Below are positions 13,201 to 23,946 of a DNA stretch of 64,000 bases, one piece after another. Both the position numbers and the translations under genes were made by a program. The notes below the pieces were generated by a model that saw nothing but the letters and a program-made list of their open reading frames with translations, was not told the DNA's origin and ran no database searches. How positions within the stretch are numbered: position 1 is the stretch's first letter; each line of letters begins with the position of its first letter. Source of the stretch: Heterotrichella gracilis (Eukaryota > Sar > Xanthophyceae > Tribonematales > Xanthonemataceae); assembly GCA_032358255.1 (NCBI GenBank), contig JAULBX010017303.1, positions 25,311-89,310 of the forward strand, read 5' to 3'.

Positions 13201-13515
13201 AGGGTATACGCCTCTGTGCATCCCCTTTCTTTTCTTCTGTGAGGCGTGCCGTAGGGCAGCAGTAGGCGTCTGCATCAGTAATTACAGATAAAGGCCATTT
13301 TAGAGGAAGATATTGTACTGGCCACATTCCTCTCACGCACCATCAACAGAGTCGGTTAGAGGGTGACAGAACATGTGTATTTCCTGCGCAGGGTGCCCCA
13401 GGAGTGCCCCGACGTTGTGTGGAAGCTCATCATGGACTGCATGGACCCGACACCGCAGCTGCGCCCCACCGCCAGGCAAATCATCCAGATCCTGACAAAT
13501 GCGCCCCAGGCCTGA
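1252..13515 (+). CDS. Single-pass receptor-like protein with repeat/lectin-like ectodomain and TKL-type pseudokinase domain
   Basis: Twenty-six exons chain in frame to 1863 residues: 1252-1327, 1602-1732, 1830-2094, 2308-2492, 2780-3062, 3340-3795, 4146-4361, 4609-4733, 5002-5209, 5589-5830, 6085-6283, 6516-6692, 6965-7147, 7460-7924, 8155-8352, 8581-8760, 8927-9085, 9412-9462, 9672-10427, 10816-11013, 11401-11549, 11770-11928, 12186-12280, 12528-12697, 13035-13176, 13392-13515. Order: signal peptide (1-24); Cys-containing modules with a CPxGxxIxxF core (about 220-795); two alpha/beta-looking modules flanking a ricin-B-like segment (916-1070); a Pro-rich stalk; a membrane helix near 1267-1286; a Ser/Pro-rich juxtamembrane region; and a kinase fold from about 1620. 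The VAVK Lys (K1649) and alphaC Glu are present, but HRD is HYS (Ser1745) and DFG is DVG, so phosphotransfer is doubtful. Almost all ectodomain introns are phase 1 or 0, as in shuffled modules. Ligand and partners are unknown. Confidence 0.85.
9167..9325. repeat. Intronic minisatellite-like direct repeats
   Basis: Within the receptor intron after exon 17, the 20-plus-base unit beginning ACACGTTGTGGATCAAGGAC occurs at 9196, 9247 and 9277. The flanking ACTTGCCA(A/T)CTGGACTGAA element is also duplicated, at about 9169 and 9303. The structure indicates local tandem duplication. No coding role is seen. Confidence 0.85.
10360..10610 (+). repeat. Echoes of receptor exon 19 end and its donor site
   Basis: The last roughly 70 bases of exon 19 with its donor (10360-10438) reappear nearly intact at 10468-10542, including the GACACAG/GTGGGG donor, and again as a shorter copy at 10569-10610. 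The copies are separated by AGGGTTT-type heptamers. A copied exon 20 end with a donor-like GGGAGGTATA also lies at about 11130-11166. The first donor is chosen because it keeps phase with exon 20. Confidence 0.85.
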
Positions 13516-14932
13516 GCCCCTTGCCAGAAGAAAGTAGCACCACCCTTGGGGATGGTGCATGACATGGTTGCGGGTGGACAACTCAAATAGCCCCAGGGAT
13601 AATATATGCCATGTTGGCATGGGGACAGGGTTTGGTCTTAACGCGGGGGAGGGGGGAGTGCATTCCACAGCAACATGATGGGTGCTGCAATATGCACTGT
13701 ACATAGCCAAGGTGGATGTACGGGCTAACAAATGCAAACCACGTTGATCAATGGTACATTATGATCTGCGCCTTTGTTATGTGATCCTATGTGACGTGAT
13801 TTACAGTACTCTGCTTGGACCCATGCATTTTTTACTTTTGTGAGCTTCATCTGTCCAATGTGCTATGTGTGTGGCACCCAGTAGACACGGACACCTGCTA
13901 GTTTATACTGCATGGCCTTAGGCACCCCTAGAGCCCGGCTGGCAATTGGCAATGCCGTCATATATGGCACGGCTAATTTGTACTTACCCACTGACCCAAA
14001 TTAGTAGCATGGTCAGGTTGACGTTTCATCTACAGTCTTCAATGGACATGACATTACACAAGTTGTACTCTCTGACCTTCGATGGATCATGATGATCATT
14101 AGTTGGGTGACTCAGTGAGACTGTGTTTCTAGTTACCTGTCTAGGGGGGGGGGGTGCTGGCCTTGATAAGCAAGCCGTTAAACACGACAATGTAGTAGTT
14201 GTGTTTCTTGACTCAATTTGATTGTTGTACACGGCTGCCAGCAAGAGTTGGCAAACAGTCTTCGACCCTACATGCTGCTGCAGCAGCAGACATTCTGTAA
14301 CAGTCGGCAACCTGTAGTAATTGTATTAAAATTTGTTGGTCGGCGGCCTCCTCAAGTCTAGCCCAGGTCAGCTGACTAGCCTTCTCTCACGAGAATAAGC
14401 GCACAAGTACAGTGCTTGTAAGTAATTGCGGGGCAAACTAAATTTTGCAGCACCTGGCCCACTGGCATTGGTAAGAAAGAAGAAAGAAAGGGAACGCACA
14501 GAAGCGTAGTTAGGGGTAATACTATGCTAGGCAGCAGTGTGCACTTTGGGATTCAAATAGGACACATGTGTAAATTCATGATGAACGATGCCCAGAACGA
14601 ATGTGCCAGATGAGAAGTAGTAGTCAACAACAGGGATTCACTAGTACCGTAACGGCAAATAGTTGGGTCTCCGACTCTGCAGCTGCAGACTCTGAGCTGA
14701 CACTGTCAGGCTAAACTGCTGATCAATACATATTGATTCAATGATTCAGCCGGGCGGCCCAGCGGTAGACCAAGTACCATTATGAAGAGCAATGATGACA
14801 TGGCGTTCAAGACAAGTGATCATCTGTCCTCAAGACTAAATCTTTGAAGTCTGACAATACCAATCATTATATGCGGTCACAAACGGTTTCCTACTGGTCC
14901 ACGATCGAAGCAAAGTACACGCAACATGCTGA
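13516..14932. other. Convergent intergenic region, no gene seen
   Basis: This stretch lies between the stop codons of the plus-strand receptor gene and the minus-strand PHD-GNAT gene. It should hold both 3' UTRs. It contains a G run near 14144-14153 and scattered TGTAA-like strings (for example near 14296 and 14417) that could serve as algal polyadenylation signals, but no ORF with coding character. Confidence 0.6.
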
Positions 14933-17900
14933 TCACTCCTCATCTTCCTGCATCCAAGCAAACTGCGCAGCGCAGTCCATTGCAAGGCTCACCGGCGTGA
15001 TGCCAACAGGCGCATCTTTCCCCACTGCTGCGTCTGCTGCAACAGCAGGGAGCACACTCAACGCTGTACGGGCCCCCATGGCGCATTTTGCTGCTTCCAC
15101 ATCGCCTGCGCCACCCATGGCACTGCTCTGGGGCTGAGGCCAGAACACTATATGAGAGCCTGGAGGTGGTGAAAGTGGTGCACCACCTCCCTGGCTCTCA
15201 TTGTCCAATCCACTGCCCGCCATGATGGTTCCGGTTGTCTGCAAGGCTTGCGGTGCAGGGCTAAGCTGGGGGACGTTGTCGGGCTGGGTGAGCTCTGAGA
15301 GGACGTTGCGGTACAGGCCTTGCATGCATGCTGAAACTGACAGGCGCCGGTTGGGTGGGGTTGGTTGACCTGGTGTGCAGTCTGCAGCAGAAAATGTGGT
15401 TTCTGTCAGGTGGTGTGTGGCAGTGCTGTGGGGAGGGGCGGCTTTGGAGCGAGCGCAATAGAGGCGCTGTGTGCAGGGCATGGCACCAGCGCATGTGCAG
15501 ATTACGCCATGCCACAGTGTCACAAAGATGTGCACAGTGTGACACAGCTCACGCAAAATGCATAATTGCATATTTGCACATCACATTTTTGCATATCATA
15601 TATTTGCATATCACAATGCAATTACCCAAAACTCTCTTATTTTTATATCCTATTGATTTTCAGTAATGGGTAGGCAGCCGTTCATGGCCTGCATTGATCA
15701 TGCAAACAAGCCATCCTCCTGGGACCCTACCTGTATGCTCCACAATGTCCATGGCAGAAGGCTCCCTCTCCACCTCACCCCCCTGGCAGGCCACATTCTC
15801 CATGCCACCACTGCCACACGGCGCGACACCTGTAGCAGCAGCCGGCGCCAGGTGGCCCTGCCTGTGGCCATCAAGATCCATGGGCTGTGGCTCGGCAGCT
15901 AGGCTGCCAGCATGCTGTGTCTGTGTTGCAAACATGGAAAGTGAAGCCAGCCGCTGTGGGGTGCTGCCAATGGTGGGACTGGTGTGCGCCTCAGCTGGGA
16001 ATGTTTGCCTGCCAGCTGCATGGGGTGGAGCGCCATCAGGGCTGGATTGCATGCTGTGTGGCAGGCCTGGTGCAGGGAGGGGGTTGCTGGGCTGCAAACT
16101 TGCCAGGAGCTGGTCGTATTTGGAGGTTTGTTCCAGGAGTTCAGATTTGACCGACTCCAGCTCCTCTATCAGACTGCAGTTTTCAACTTCCAACCTGCAT
16201 GCATTCAGGTTGTTAATAGCTGCCAGCCAGCAACCTGGAAATGGCCTTACATGTACGTCGTAGGGCGGCCCTGGTGCGCCTATCCACTGTTACGGCGCAG
16301 CACAGTCACAGCCATCTGCGCGCTCACACTCCTTGCATGCAGATGGTGAAAACAAACACAATTTTGAATTTGACTCTGCCGCAATTGCAGACAGCTGTGC
16401 ACGGTTGCGTATAGCTGTGATCACAGGAAACTCTAGTTCAAATATGAGTTGATTTACAGTGTCACCTGATCACATCCTTCCGCTACAAGCATTGCTACCA
16501 GGTGTGATCAAAGACATTTCCAGTTCTAATAGGTATTTGTACAAAACTGATATAGTATATTAATTTATGTACAATGTCACCTGATCACATCCTTCCGCTG
16601 CCTTGCCACCAGCTGCTGCGCATTTACGACAGCCGCATCACAAAACTGCTTCAGAGCCCCTGCGTGCACGTGCCGCCAAAGTGAAAAGGAATCACTACAT
16701 GTGAGCAAAGTATCCCAGTATTTGTTTCTTTTACTTTACTAGTAGCATATGTATACACCCCCGAGTGCCCCTAGCAATTGCACTGGCAGGAACTACTCCT
16801 GCGCCATGGGCCTATGTTATATACATTAACAGGGTATGTGAAATGAGTTGTGAGGATCACCCGAATACTCCCCGTAAGCACTTAGCAACCAGGGAAGATG
16901 CCATCAAGGGCTTGCAGAATATCTTTTCACTTACATGTGCGCACTGACTCAGATTATCACAGATGATCAAGGCCAATCCTGCAGCCTGTACTTGTGCACA
17001 CTGAACAGAGCATGCACCTGTTCAGGCTGGAGAATCAGCCTTGATCATCTGTGACAGCTTGTGTATGTGCGCGTCACCTGTGTAATGCGTTCCAAGTGAC
17101 GTATGCACCAGCGCATGCAGTACTGACGTCAACGGCATGGGTACCTGCTATGGAGGTTGATGTTGCCGCATCCAACTTGAGGACCTCAAGCTGCTTGGAC
17201 AGTGTGCACTCCCTGATGAGGATCCCCAGGCCCGCCACTGGGCGAGTGGCTCCAGAAGCAGGCGATGGCCTCTGGATTGGTGTGGCAGCTTTGTTTCCTG
17301 GAGAAATTTCAACTTTACTGGCAGGTAAAGTTGGTGGAAAATACGCCAAGACCTCAAGTATTGACCCATCAACATGCCAGGTATCCTGGCCCAAAACTAC
17401 ATAGCATGTGGCCCACGGGGTCAGGGTATCAGTTGACAACGTTCTTCACCAAATCTACAGCATCTGAATGAGACATCGTATGTTTAAACTTACAGCCACT
17501 GCATACATATGTTCTCGTGAGATTGCTGCGCGTGCATGGTCATGCTGAGCCCAACAACCCAGGTTTTGGTCAGGCGACAGCACACCTCTGGATCTCTGCG
17601 CAGGCTTTGCTGGCTTGCCTTGTGCCCCCGCTGCCTTGCCAGCAGCGCCCCGCGGTCGAGGGGGCTTCTTGTGCGCTGCTGGGGCTGCAGGTTTGTCTGT
17701 GATAGCTGCCCCTGCAAATGAAACACGGGCGCATGTCAGAGCAGAGGAGGGCAGTGAGGCAGAGGGAAGGACAGGGGTGGCTCTGAGTGATATGCAATTG
17801 CTGCGTATTTAAATGCCAGGAACCCTCAAGGACAGGTACAGCTCGATACTGTTGCTGTGCAATGGGAAATGCTGCAGTGGTTGCAATGTACACATTCAGA

Positions 17901-20900
17901 ACACATTGTGGTTTTGCACTGGTGGCCCACCAGATAGATACTGCATCACGTTTAACTGTTGTATAAGGTGTGCCGTGGGCTGACGGAGGGCAGGGTACCC
18001 ACCCGGTGTGGCAGCGGCAGTGGCAGTGGCAGTGGCAGTGGCGCACTCCACAGGTGTCTTAGCAGCAGGTGCACCAGCCGTAGGTTCATGCCCTTTGACA
18101 CCAGCCCCTTTTGGCCCTGCTGGGGTGCCTGGGCGGGGCTGTAATGCAGGTGCCTTCCTGGCTGATGCTGGGGAGGGTGCCGGCGCCTGCAGTGAACCCT
18201 CCTGGGCCTTGGGCAAGCAGCTCCTATGGGCACCGGCCATGTTTTAAGCTTCAATAGCCGTTTTGAAGCAGTGACAGGTGGCATTTAATCAAGGGACACA
18301 TAAACAATCATCTTGAGACATCTTGTTCAGCGCACACAATATAAATTAATATTATTTTCAAATAATACCTATTTACATGCAGCGTTCAATCTAAATTAGT
18401 TGAATGCCGCATGCATAACTAACCAGGTCCTAAGCTCCTTGCCATTGCGCATGCACATTCCATACCTGGCGGTGCAGGGCGCTGCTGCATGTGTTGCTGG
18501 TGCATGCAGCGCATCCTCCTTGACCTGGCCACAGATCGCCTTCTTGACCAGCACAGCCGACTCCTCGTCAGGCGTCACGATGCGGTCCTGCAGCGCTGCC
18601 TTCTCCTGGGCGCTCAGGGGGGCAAAGCCAAACTTGGCGGTCCACATGGGCAGCAGCGACCTCACAGAGGGTATGACCAGGAAGCGCACGCCAAGGTGCT
18701 GGAGCATGTCCTCAACTGCCTGTGGTGGAATATCATATGCACGGTCAGTTGGCATAGTGCATCTTAAGTAAGCACACTTGTCATTGACAGTGTGACCACA
18801 CAGTGCTGTTAATTAACATTAATCACTGACTGACATGATGGATTTGTGGCGGTTGTCATAGTTGTGGGATCATGTGCAATTTTGCCTACGCGGAGCTTTG
18901 AACTCCATGTTCTGCTTATGAATTTAGGAGAAAAACAGTCAGTTTGATCAGCTATAGCTGTTGCGTACATTCACCAGCCGTTTGCAGTTCCCTTCCCGCC
19001 TGTACCCTTGCTTGGTGGCGACGAATGGCAGTTCCGCAAAGTTCCTCCCAAATATCCTGACACAACATCCACACAGTGACTGCGTTTGCATACAGATACG
19101 CAATCTGCAAACTGCGCAATGTTGTTCATTCTTGTGATGCATGCATGATCATGACGTGAAAAGTGCTTGGATTCAAACAAATTTTACTGCTATCATGAAG
19201 GTACAAACCACCTAGTCAAACATGGCATAGAGAGATGTCCTTCATTTTGAAGACTGCATATGCTTGCAGAGTTGGCATTCAAACTGTGTGGGGTGGTACA
19301 GTAACTCACCGAAGCGAGGCAGCGCTCACAATTGTTGCTCCTTTGCGCAGCACGGCGATCCTGAAATTACCTGCGCATAAACAAGACTTGTGTTATACAT
19401 TGCGCAACAAAAACTTCTAACCTGCGCCAGAATACAATTTGAAATGTGTGAGCTTCAACAGCTGGCCCTGTTTAATTTGCATGTTGCCGCAAGGCTTTTT
19501 ACGCTATCTGTATAGAGAATGCGGCATATAACAGTAATATCCTTCATGAATCTTAACCAGCACAATCACGTACTGAAATCAAACGTTTCTTCCTCCTCAT
19601 CCTCATCTTCTGTGACTTTGTCCTTGGGAGCTGGCATCTCATTGTCGGGGGTTTCATATGATTGGCACACCATTTCAATCAGCTCCCTTCCATTCTCCAT
19701 GTCCAAAGGATCTGTGAAAATTGCGTGCACACATTCAGCGCAGGCGCCTAGGATATCAATGATGAAACCAACAGCAGTGGCTTAGCCTTGACGTTCCAGC
19801 ATTTTATAGGTGGCAGTGCAACCATCTGATGAGAATTCGTGCATCTTATGGTTCAGCACCAGATTGGACCATGATACAATTTGCACTCGAAGTCTTGCTG
19901 CAAGTTTCCGGTGTATACTGGTCCAAAACGATCTTGGAATAAATGATGCCAACTATATATATCATGTCACGAGTATACCTTTCTGTAATCACTTGTTATG
20001 TGATGGCGTGTTATCGTGATTGTGACTGATAGAAACACAACACCAGTGGCTACTGTGACAGTGGCATATGCATTCACCCCATCCCGCATGATACTGATGG
20101 GAGCAGAGTGCGTGTAGTGTGTAATCAGGGCTGCACACGCACCAAAGCACTCTTTGAAGATCTTCAGTGCCGCTTCAATCGCCCTCTCACTTTCTGCAGG
20201 TGCATCATGATTCAGAAGCCAGAATAGCAGCAGTCATACACATGCATGATGCACAGTGACTCCAAACACTCTCAGGCGATATGAACAAACCAAGCTTGAT
20301 TCACACTACCGTAGTTTATTATTTTTAAATGTATTAAAAAAGTTGTAACCTCTTGATCTCTGGATATTACTCTACAGTATGTTCTCAGTGCACATTGTGA
20401 TTAGAGTGCTGAATAGTTGCAGCGCGTCACCTCTGCGACCTTCAGCATATTTGACAAGTTGTATGCTGTAGTTCCCTGGTAGTTGCTTGCGCTGCAGGTC
20501 AATGTCCTGCAAGTACTTTCCAATCTTGCGACATTCCTGCAAGTGGGTAGCTCATTACTTGCTGTTACAGCGCGTGGGGTGTGCACCACATCTGCATGCG
20601 GCATTACTAATGAGCATTCAGAGCAATTAAGGCACTGCAAGGTTGCAACACATTTGGCTCATAGTGCATCCGCGGGTGACATCCATATGACCTACCCCCA
20701 AGGGTAATTTACTGTGACGTGTCCGGCATTTGCCAGGTGGGTTATTTACTGTGACATGCATTGCATTTGCCAGCTGGGTCCTCAGCATTGACCTCCTAGG
20801 GTTTTTCTAGGCCTGCGGCAAATGCACGCAAAACCCTAGGAGGTCAGTGCTGAGGACCCAGCTGGCAAATGCAATGCATGCATGGCTAGACTCTAGGCGC

Positions 20901-21217
20901 AGTGCGCCACATAGTACCACATGTTGTGACATTGCTACAATGCATGATGCTCCAGGATATCCAGGAGGCTTCAGGAGTCATCTTTTGCAGCAGCGTACCT
21001 CACTGCAGTAGTATGGGTGGTCCTTGTCTGCAAGCTCTTCTTCTGTGAGTACTGTCCCAGTTGCTGCCACCTCGCATTCCACATGGGCTCCCATGTCCTG
21101 GCATACATCGCAAACCACAAAGCTCCTGGGCCCCCATTCCATCTGAAAATCGTCCTGCCCACAATGGACGCATTTCTCCTGGAGCTCAGCCCACGCTTCT
21201 GAGACCATCATGACTTT
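14933..21217 (-). CDS. PHD finger and GNAT acetyltransferase protein (IDM1-like) with coiled-coil C-terminal tail
   Basis: Exons (high to low): 21217-20999, 20536-20431, 20193-20143, 19711-19574, 19370-19310, 19056-18969, 18719-18525, 18186-18003, 17711-17586, 17396-17145, 16659-16581, 16194-15731, 15330-14933; all phases agree, about 785 residues. The first exon carries a Cys4-His-Cys3 PHD finger (CVHC, CDVC, HVEC, then CSEEC across the splice). Exons 3-7 match the plant IDM1-type acetyltransferase domain: KECFDPL, an acidic insert, VSAASLRIFGRNFAELPF, a QGYRREG acetyl-CoA loop and WTAKFGF. Plant IDM1 acetylates histone H3 in active DNA demethylation; a chromatin role here is inference. The tail has an Ala/Pro/Lys segment with KKPPRPRG (AT-hook-like) and a coiled coil (LIEELESVKSELLEQ). 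The 5' end is uncertain: ATGs at 21211 and 21208 are possible starts, but family members usually have more N-terminal sequence. Confidence 0.75.
16455..16620 (-). repeat. Echo of a small coiled-coil exon and its donor
   Basis: On the minus strand, the end of exon 16659-16581 (CGGAAGGATGTGATCAG with donor GTGACA) is repeated downstream at about 16460-16490 with the same GTGACA donor but a diverged upstream half. Only the upstream copy has a preceding open exon and acceptor in the right phase. Confidence 0.7.
16957..17054. repeat. Intronic imperfect foldback
   Basis: Seventeen-base arms TCACAGATGATCAAGGC (16957-16973) and their exact complement (17038-17054) enclose nested inverted pairs CAGCCTG/CAGGCTG and CTGAACAG/CTGTTCAG. 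The whole element of about 98 bases can fold into an extended hairpin. It lies in a PHD-GNAT intron. Confidence 0.75.
20755..20880. repeat. Near-perfect 51-bp inverted repeat in PHD-GNAT intron
   Basis: The arms 20755-20805 and 20830-20880 are complementary except for one mismatch (ATTGACC against ACTGACC), with a 24-nt loop at 20806-20829. The motif TTACTGTGAC(A/G)TG followed by CATTTGCCAG is also directly repeated just upstream (about 20708-20776). It lies between the first two assigned PHD-GNAT exons. Candidate hairpin RNA precursor or palindromic insertion. Confidence 0.9.
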
Positions 21218-23946
21218 CTGAAGGAAATTGCTACCTAGGCTCCTTGGTAACTGCTCCTTGAGAAGGCAGAGAGCAAGACTAGCGCACGCGTCAAAACTGC
21301 TCCCCAACTAGCAAACTGCTGAACTTGTTGAACGCAGGCTGTCTGCTGCTATTGAACCAGCCTTAACTTGGCAACCAACAGCAGTGACTCAGTCTGGAAG
21401 TGAGGCTGCTGACAGGCATGAGGCCTCAGATATTGGAAGGTACAGTTGATTTTCGGATGCACTACCAGTTACTGTTGCCTTGTGGTAGCTGGCAGCCCAC
21501 TTTGTTCAATAGCTGTTGAGCATGGTGCTCTTGACATAGACTGAGGCTCACTGTGCTTTCTTCAAGAGTCAACTTGACAGTGTGCCATGGCCCTTGCAAG
21601 TTGGGAAACGGTCGAGGTTCAGCATGGACAGGTTAACCCACATCAAGAAGAACTTGCAATCGCCCGGGAGACGTCCACTGGCAATTAGATTTGCTTTCAA
21701 AGGTGGCTGGTAACCGACTTTGTGTCAACACACGTAATATGGTGTTCCCATAGAGTTGGGCAACCGTCACTCAGTGGTGTGCCGTAGCTGTTCCACCTCT
21801 CTTCTGCAACCCAAAACCGAAACTGAAACAGTGAGACCACCCAGTTGATATCAGAAGGACCTCAGCATGAGACGTGTGAAACCTTGAGCCTTTCCTTGCC
21901 GTCGACTGTCGAGCTGCAGCAATTTGAAGTCAGCCAATAGAAAAAGGGCAGCAATATTGCAAAAAAATGCATTAGAGCAATATTACTATTCAGACTTTGA
22001 ATTATGGTTGGCATTACAGTTGGAGCTAAGAGCTGGCTCTAAGATTTCAATTCAGTTGTCACGCGTTGAAAACAAAAAATGCTGAAGAGCTAGCTCGAGC
22101 TAGGCTCCAGCTGCAAGTTATATTCAGCGACTGCCAGTGGCTGAATATGCCATTTCAAGGATGACTCGAGGGCGTAGTGCGTAGGGTACCCACGCCTTAC
22201 TAAGATCATGATGAGTAAGGCGTGGGTACCCTACGCACTACGCCCTCAAGTCATCCTTGAAATGGCAGCGTTGTATGGCATAAGGTTAGCATATGGCAGG
22301 ATGCATGTGCAATGCACATCTTGCTGGGAGACATCGCTGCAGTCAGTGACATCTGTGTAGCACTTCCGCTTTATTGGCGTCCTGTGTGGTACCATGCGTA
22401 TGCTAGGGTCATATAGCCCATAGAAAGAAAGGAAGAAAGAGGACGCGCAAAGGCTGAGTTGAAGGTAAGAGTAATCTTGGCCCAGGGTCAACAATGGTAT
22501 TAGAGATGCAAACTAAAAAACACTCCTGACCATGTCCTGTTCCCAGTGCTGCATGTTGCATGCCTTGGTGAACAGTAATCTCAGCCTGTGTGGTATCCTC
22601 TGCTGTATTTGATCATCAGGACTGCCAAGGTGCGCGGCAGGACTACAGATTGGCATTGAACTGGGTCTGGCACTGTGCGCGCCGTGCAGCCTAGGGTAGT
22701 CTTGGTCATGCTGGTGACCATGTGGTACGATATGACGGATCGTGGCTGGATCATGCCATTGGATGCACAATCATTTAATGCTGCGTGATACAATTTTAAA
22801 TGGTGCGCAATAAGACTCCCTGTGACAAGAACAGGGAACATCCTGCTGTCATGGTGGCACTGTGCATGCATGCGGCAATAACTGGTAGACAAAAATCATG
22901 ATGACATTGTGACACTGATTGATACATGGAAAAGTATGATCTGATTCAGCTGACCAGGGGTCCTCCATCAGTAATGATTGACAACATTGGTTGCCATTTG
23001 GTTGCCGCATGCATTGCAACCAACTGCACTACGCAGCGGCACTAATGGCAGCGGGACAGCATGCACATCGTGATGATGAAGCGTGCAACCGTTGACCCTT
23101 CAATATTGGTCTCACACAGCTGAGCACAGTTGGCAACCGGAAAATTCAATGCATGCAACCAAATTTGCGCCAGGCGAGGCGCCAATTTGGGCGCCAGTGG
23201 CATTGCACTGCTTCAGATCTGGGATTCTGAAGCGCCGTGGCGGTTAGCATGTTCCCCCTTGGTCCTGGAGAGAGTCCCATGTTGTGCATGATGGTGCTCA
23301 TTCCATGTGACTCCGGGTCAATTTGAGAGCATGGCACAGATCCTGGATAGATGGATGGATGTTGCTATGGCCACCAACACTGGGGATTCCAAGCGTGAGG
23401 CTGTGTGCTGCCCATGTGCAGGCACAAATGATGGGGACAATGGGTAGGCACCGGGCCATGCGACGTGTGCTTCATCATCATGATCATGTCTTGTCGGAGT
23501 TCATGGCATGCACCCCCCCCCCAAAAAAAAATGGCGATGCGGATTCATACGTTGACGCAACCATGATTGTGGTACAGGAATAGTAAAATTTGTGTTACAC
23601 AAGATTCTGCCATGTCAGGCATCTGCACCACACAATTGGTTGTCCTGAAACCCCTCATAAATGACAATTCATTGGCCAAAGGTCAGGCTGTTGTGGCTGC
23701 TGCTGTTAACATACCCCATGCAAGCTGGGCAAATGATAAACGGCTGGCTTGCCCTGTAAATGAGTAGCATAGAAGCAGTAGTTGGTGCTTCTCCAGTGTC
23801 ATTGCACCAACGATGGAAAAACGCTTCTTTTGCATGGCATGTGCCAAAAGATGAACCCATCACCCCATCACCCTCTGCTGCCCCTGGGATGAAAGCACTG
23901 AAAGCCGCATGCTTGCACAAATTTCCAGCGTCTGTAGCCCCCATGC
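21218..23946. other. No confident gene; possible missing 5' exons of the PHD-GNAT gene
   Basis: This 2.7 kb separates the PHD exon from the stop of bL9 (same strand). No exon chain with agreeing phases was found. It contains the 54-bp-arm palindrome at 22148-22267 and adjacent C and A homopolymer runs near 23512-23530. Upstream PHD-GNAT exons would be expected here if the protein has a full-length N-terminus. Confidence 0.5.
22148..22267. repeat. Near-perfect 54-bp inverted repeat (foldback)
   Basis: The arms 22148-22201 and 22214-22267 match at 53 of 54 positions (a C/T difference within ATGACTCGAGGG), with a 12-nt loop. The long stem and tiny loop resemble the hairpins that give rise to small RNAs in green algae, or a recent palindromic duplication. 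It lies upstream of the PHD exon. Confidence 0.92.

Noticed and set aside
14744-14790. tRNA-like string GGCGGCCCAGCGGTAGACC
   Set aside because: Resembles an A-box only by chance; no acceptor stem, T-loop or B-box at the right distance.
16211-16219. Acceptor at 16220-16222 for the coiled-coil exon (giving AINNLNACRLEV)
   Set aside because: In phase only if the small exon 16659-16581 is skipped. Including that exon, which is clearly coding, makes the acceptor at 16195-16197 the consistent choice. It may still be an alternative splice form.
15660-16263. Plus-strand ORFs of 120-190 residues over the PHD-GNAT tail
   Set aside because: Antisense to exon 16194-15731, which joins both neighbours in phase on the minus strand.
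18003-18060. GGCAGT hexamer run considered as a non-coding microsatellite
   Set aside because: On the minus strand it is translated in phase as a short alternating Ala/Thr tract inside a PHD-GNAT exon, so it was kept as coding.
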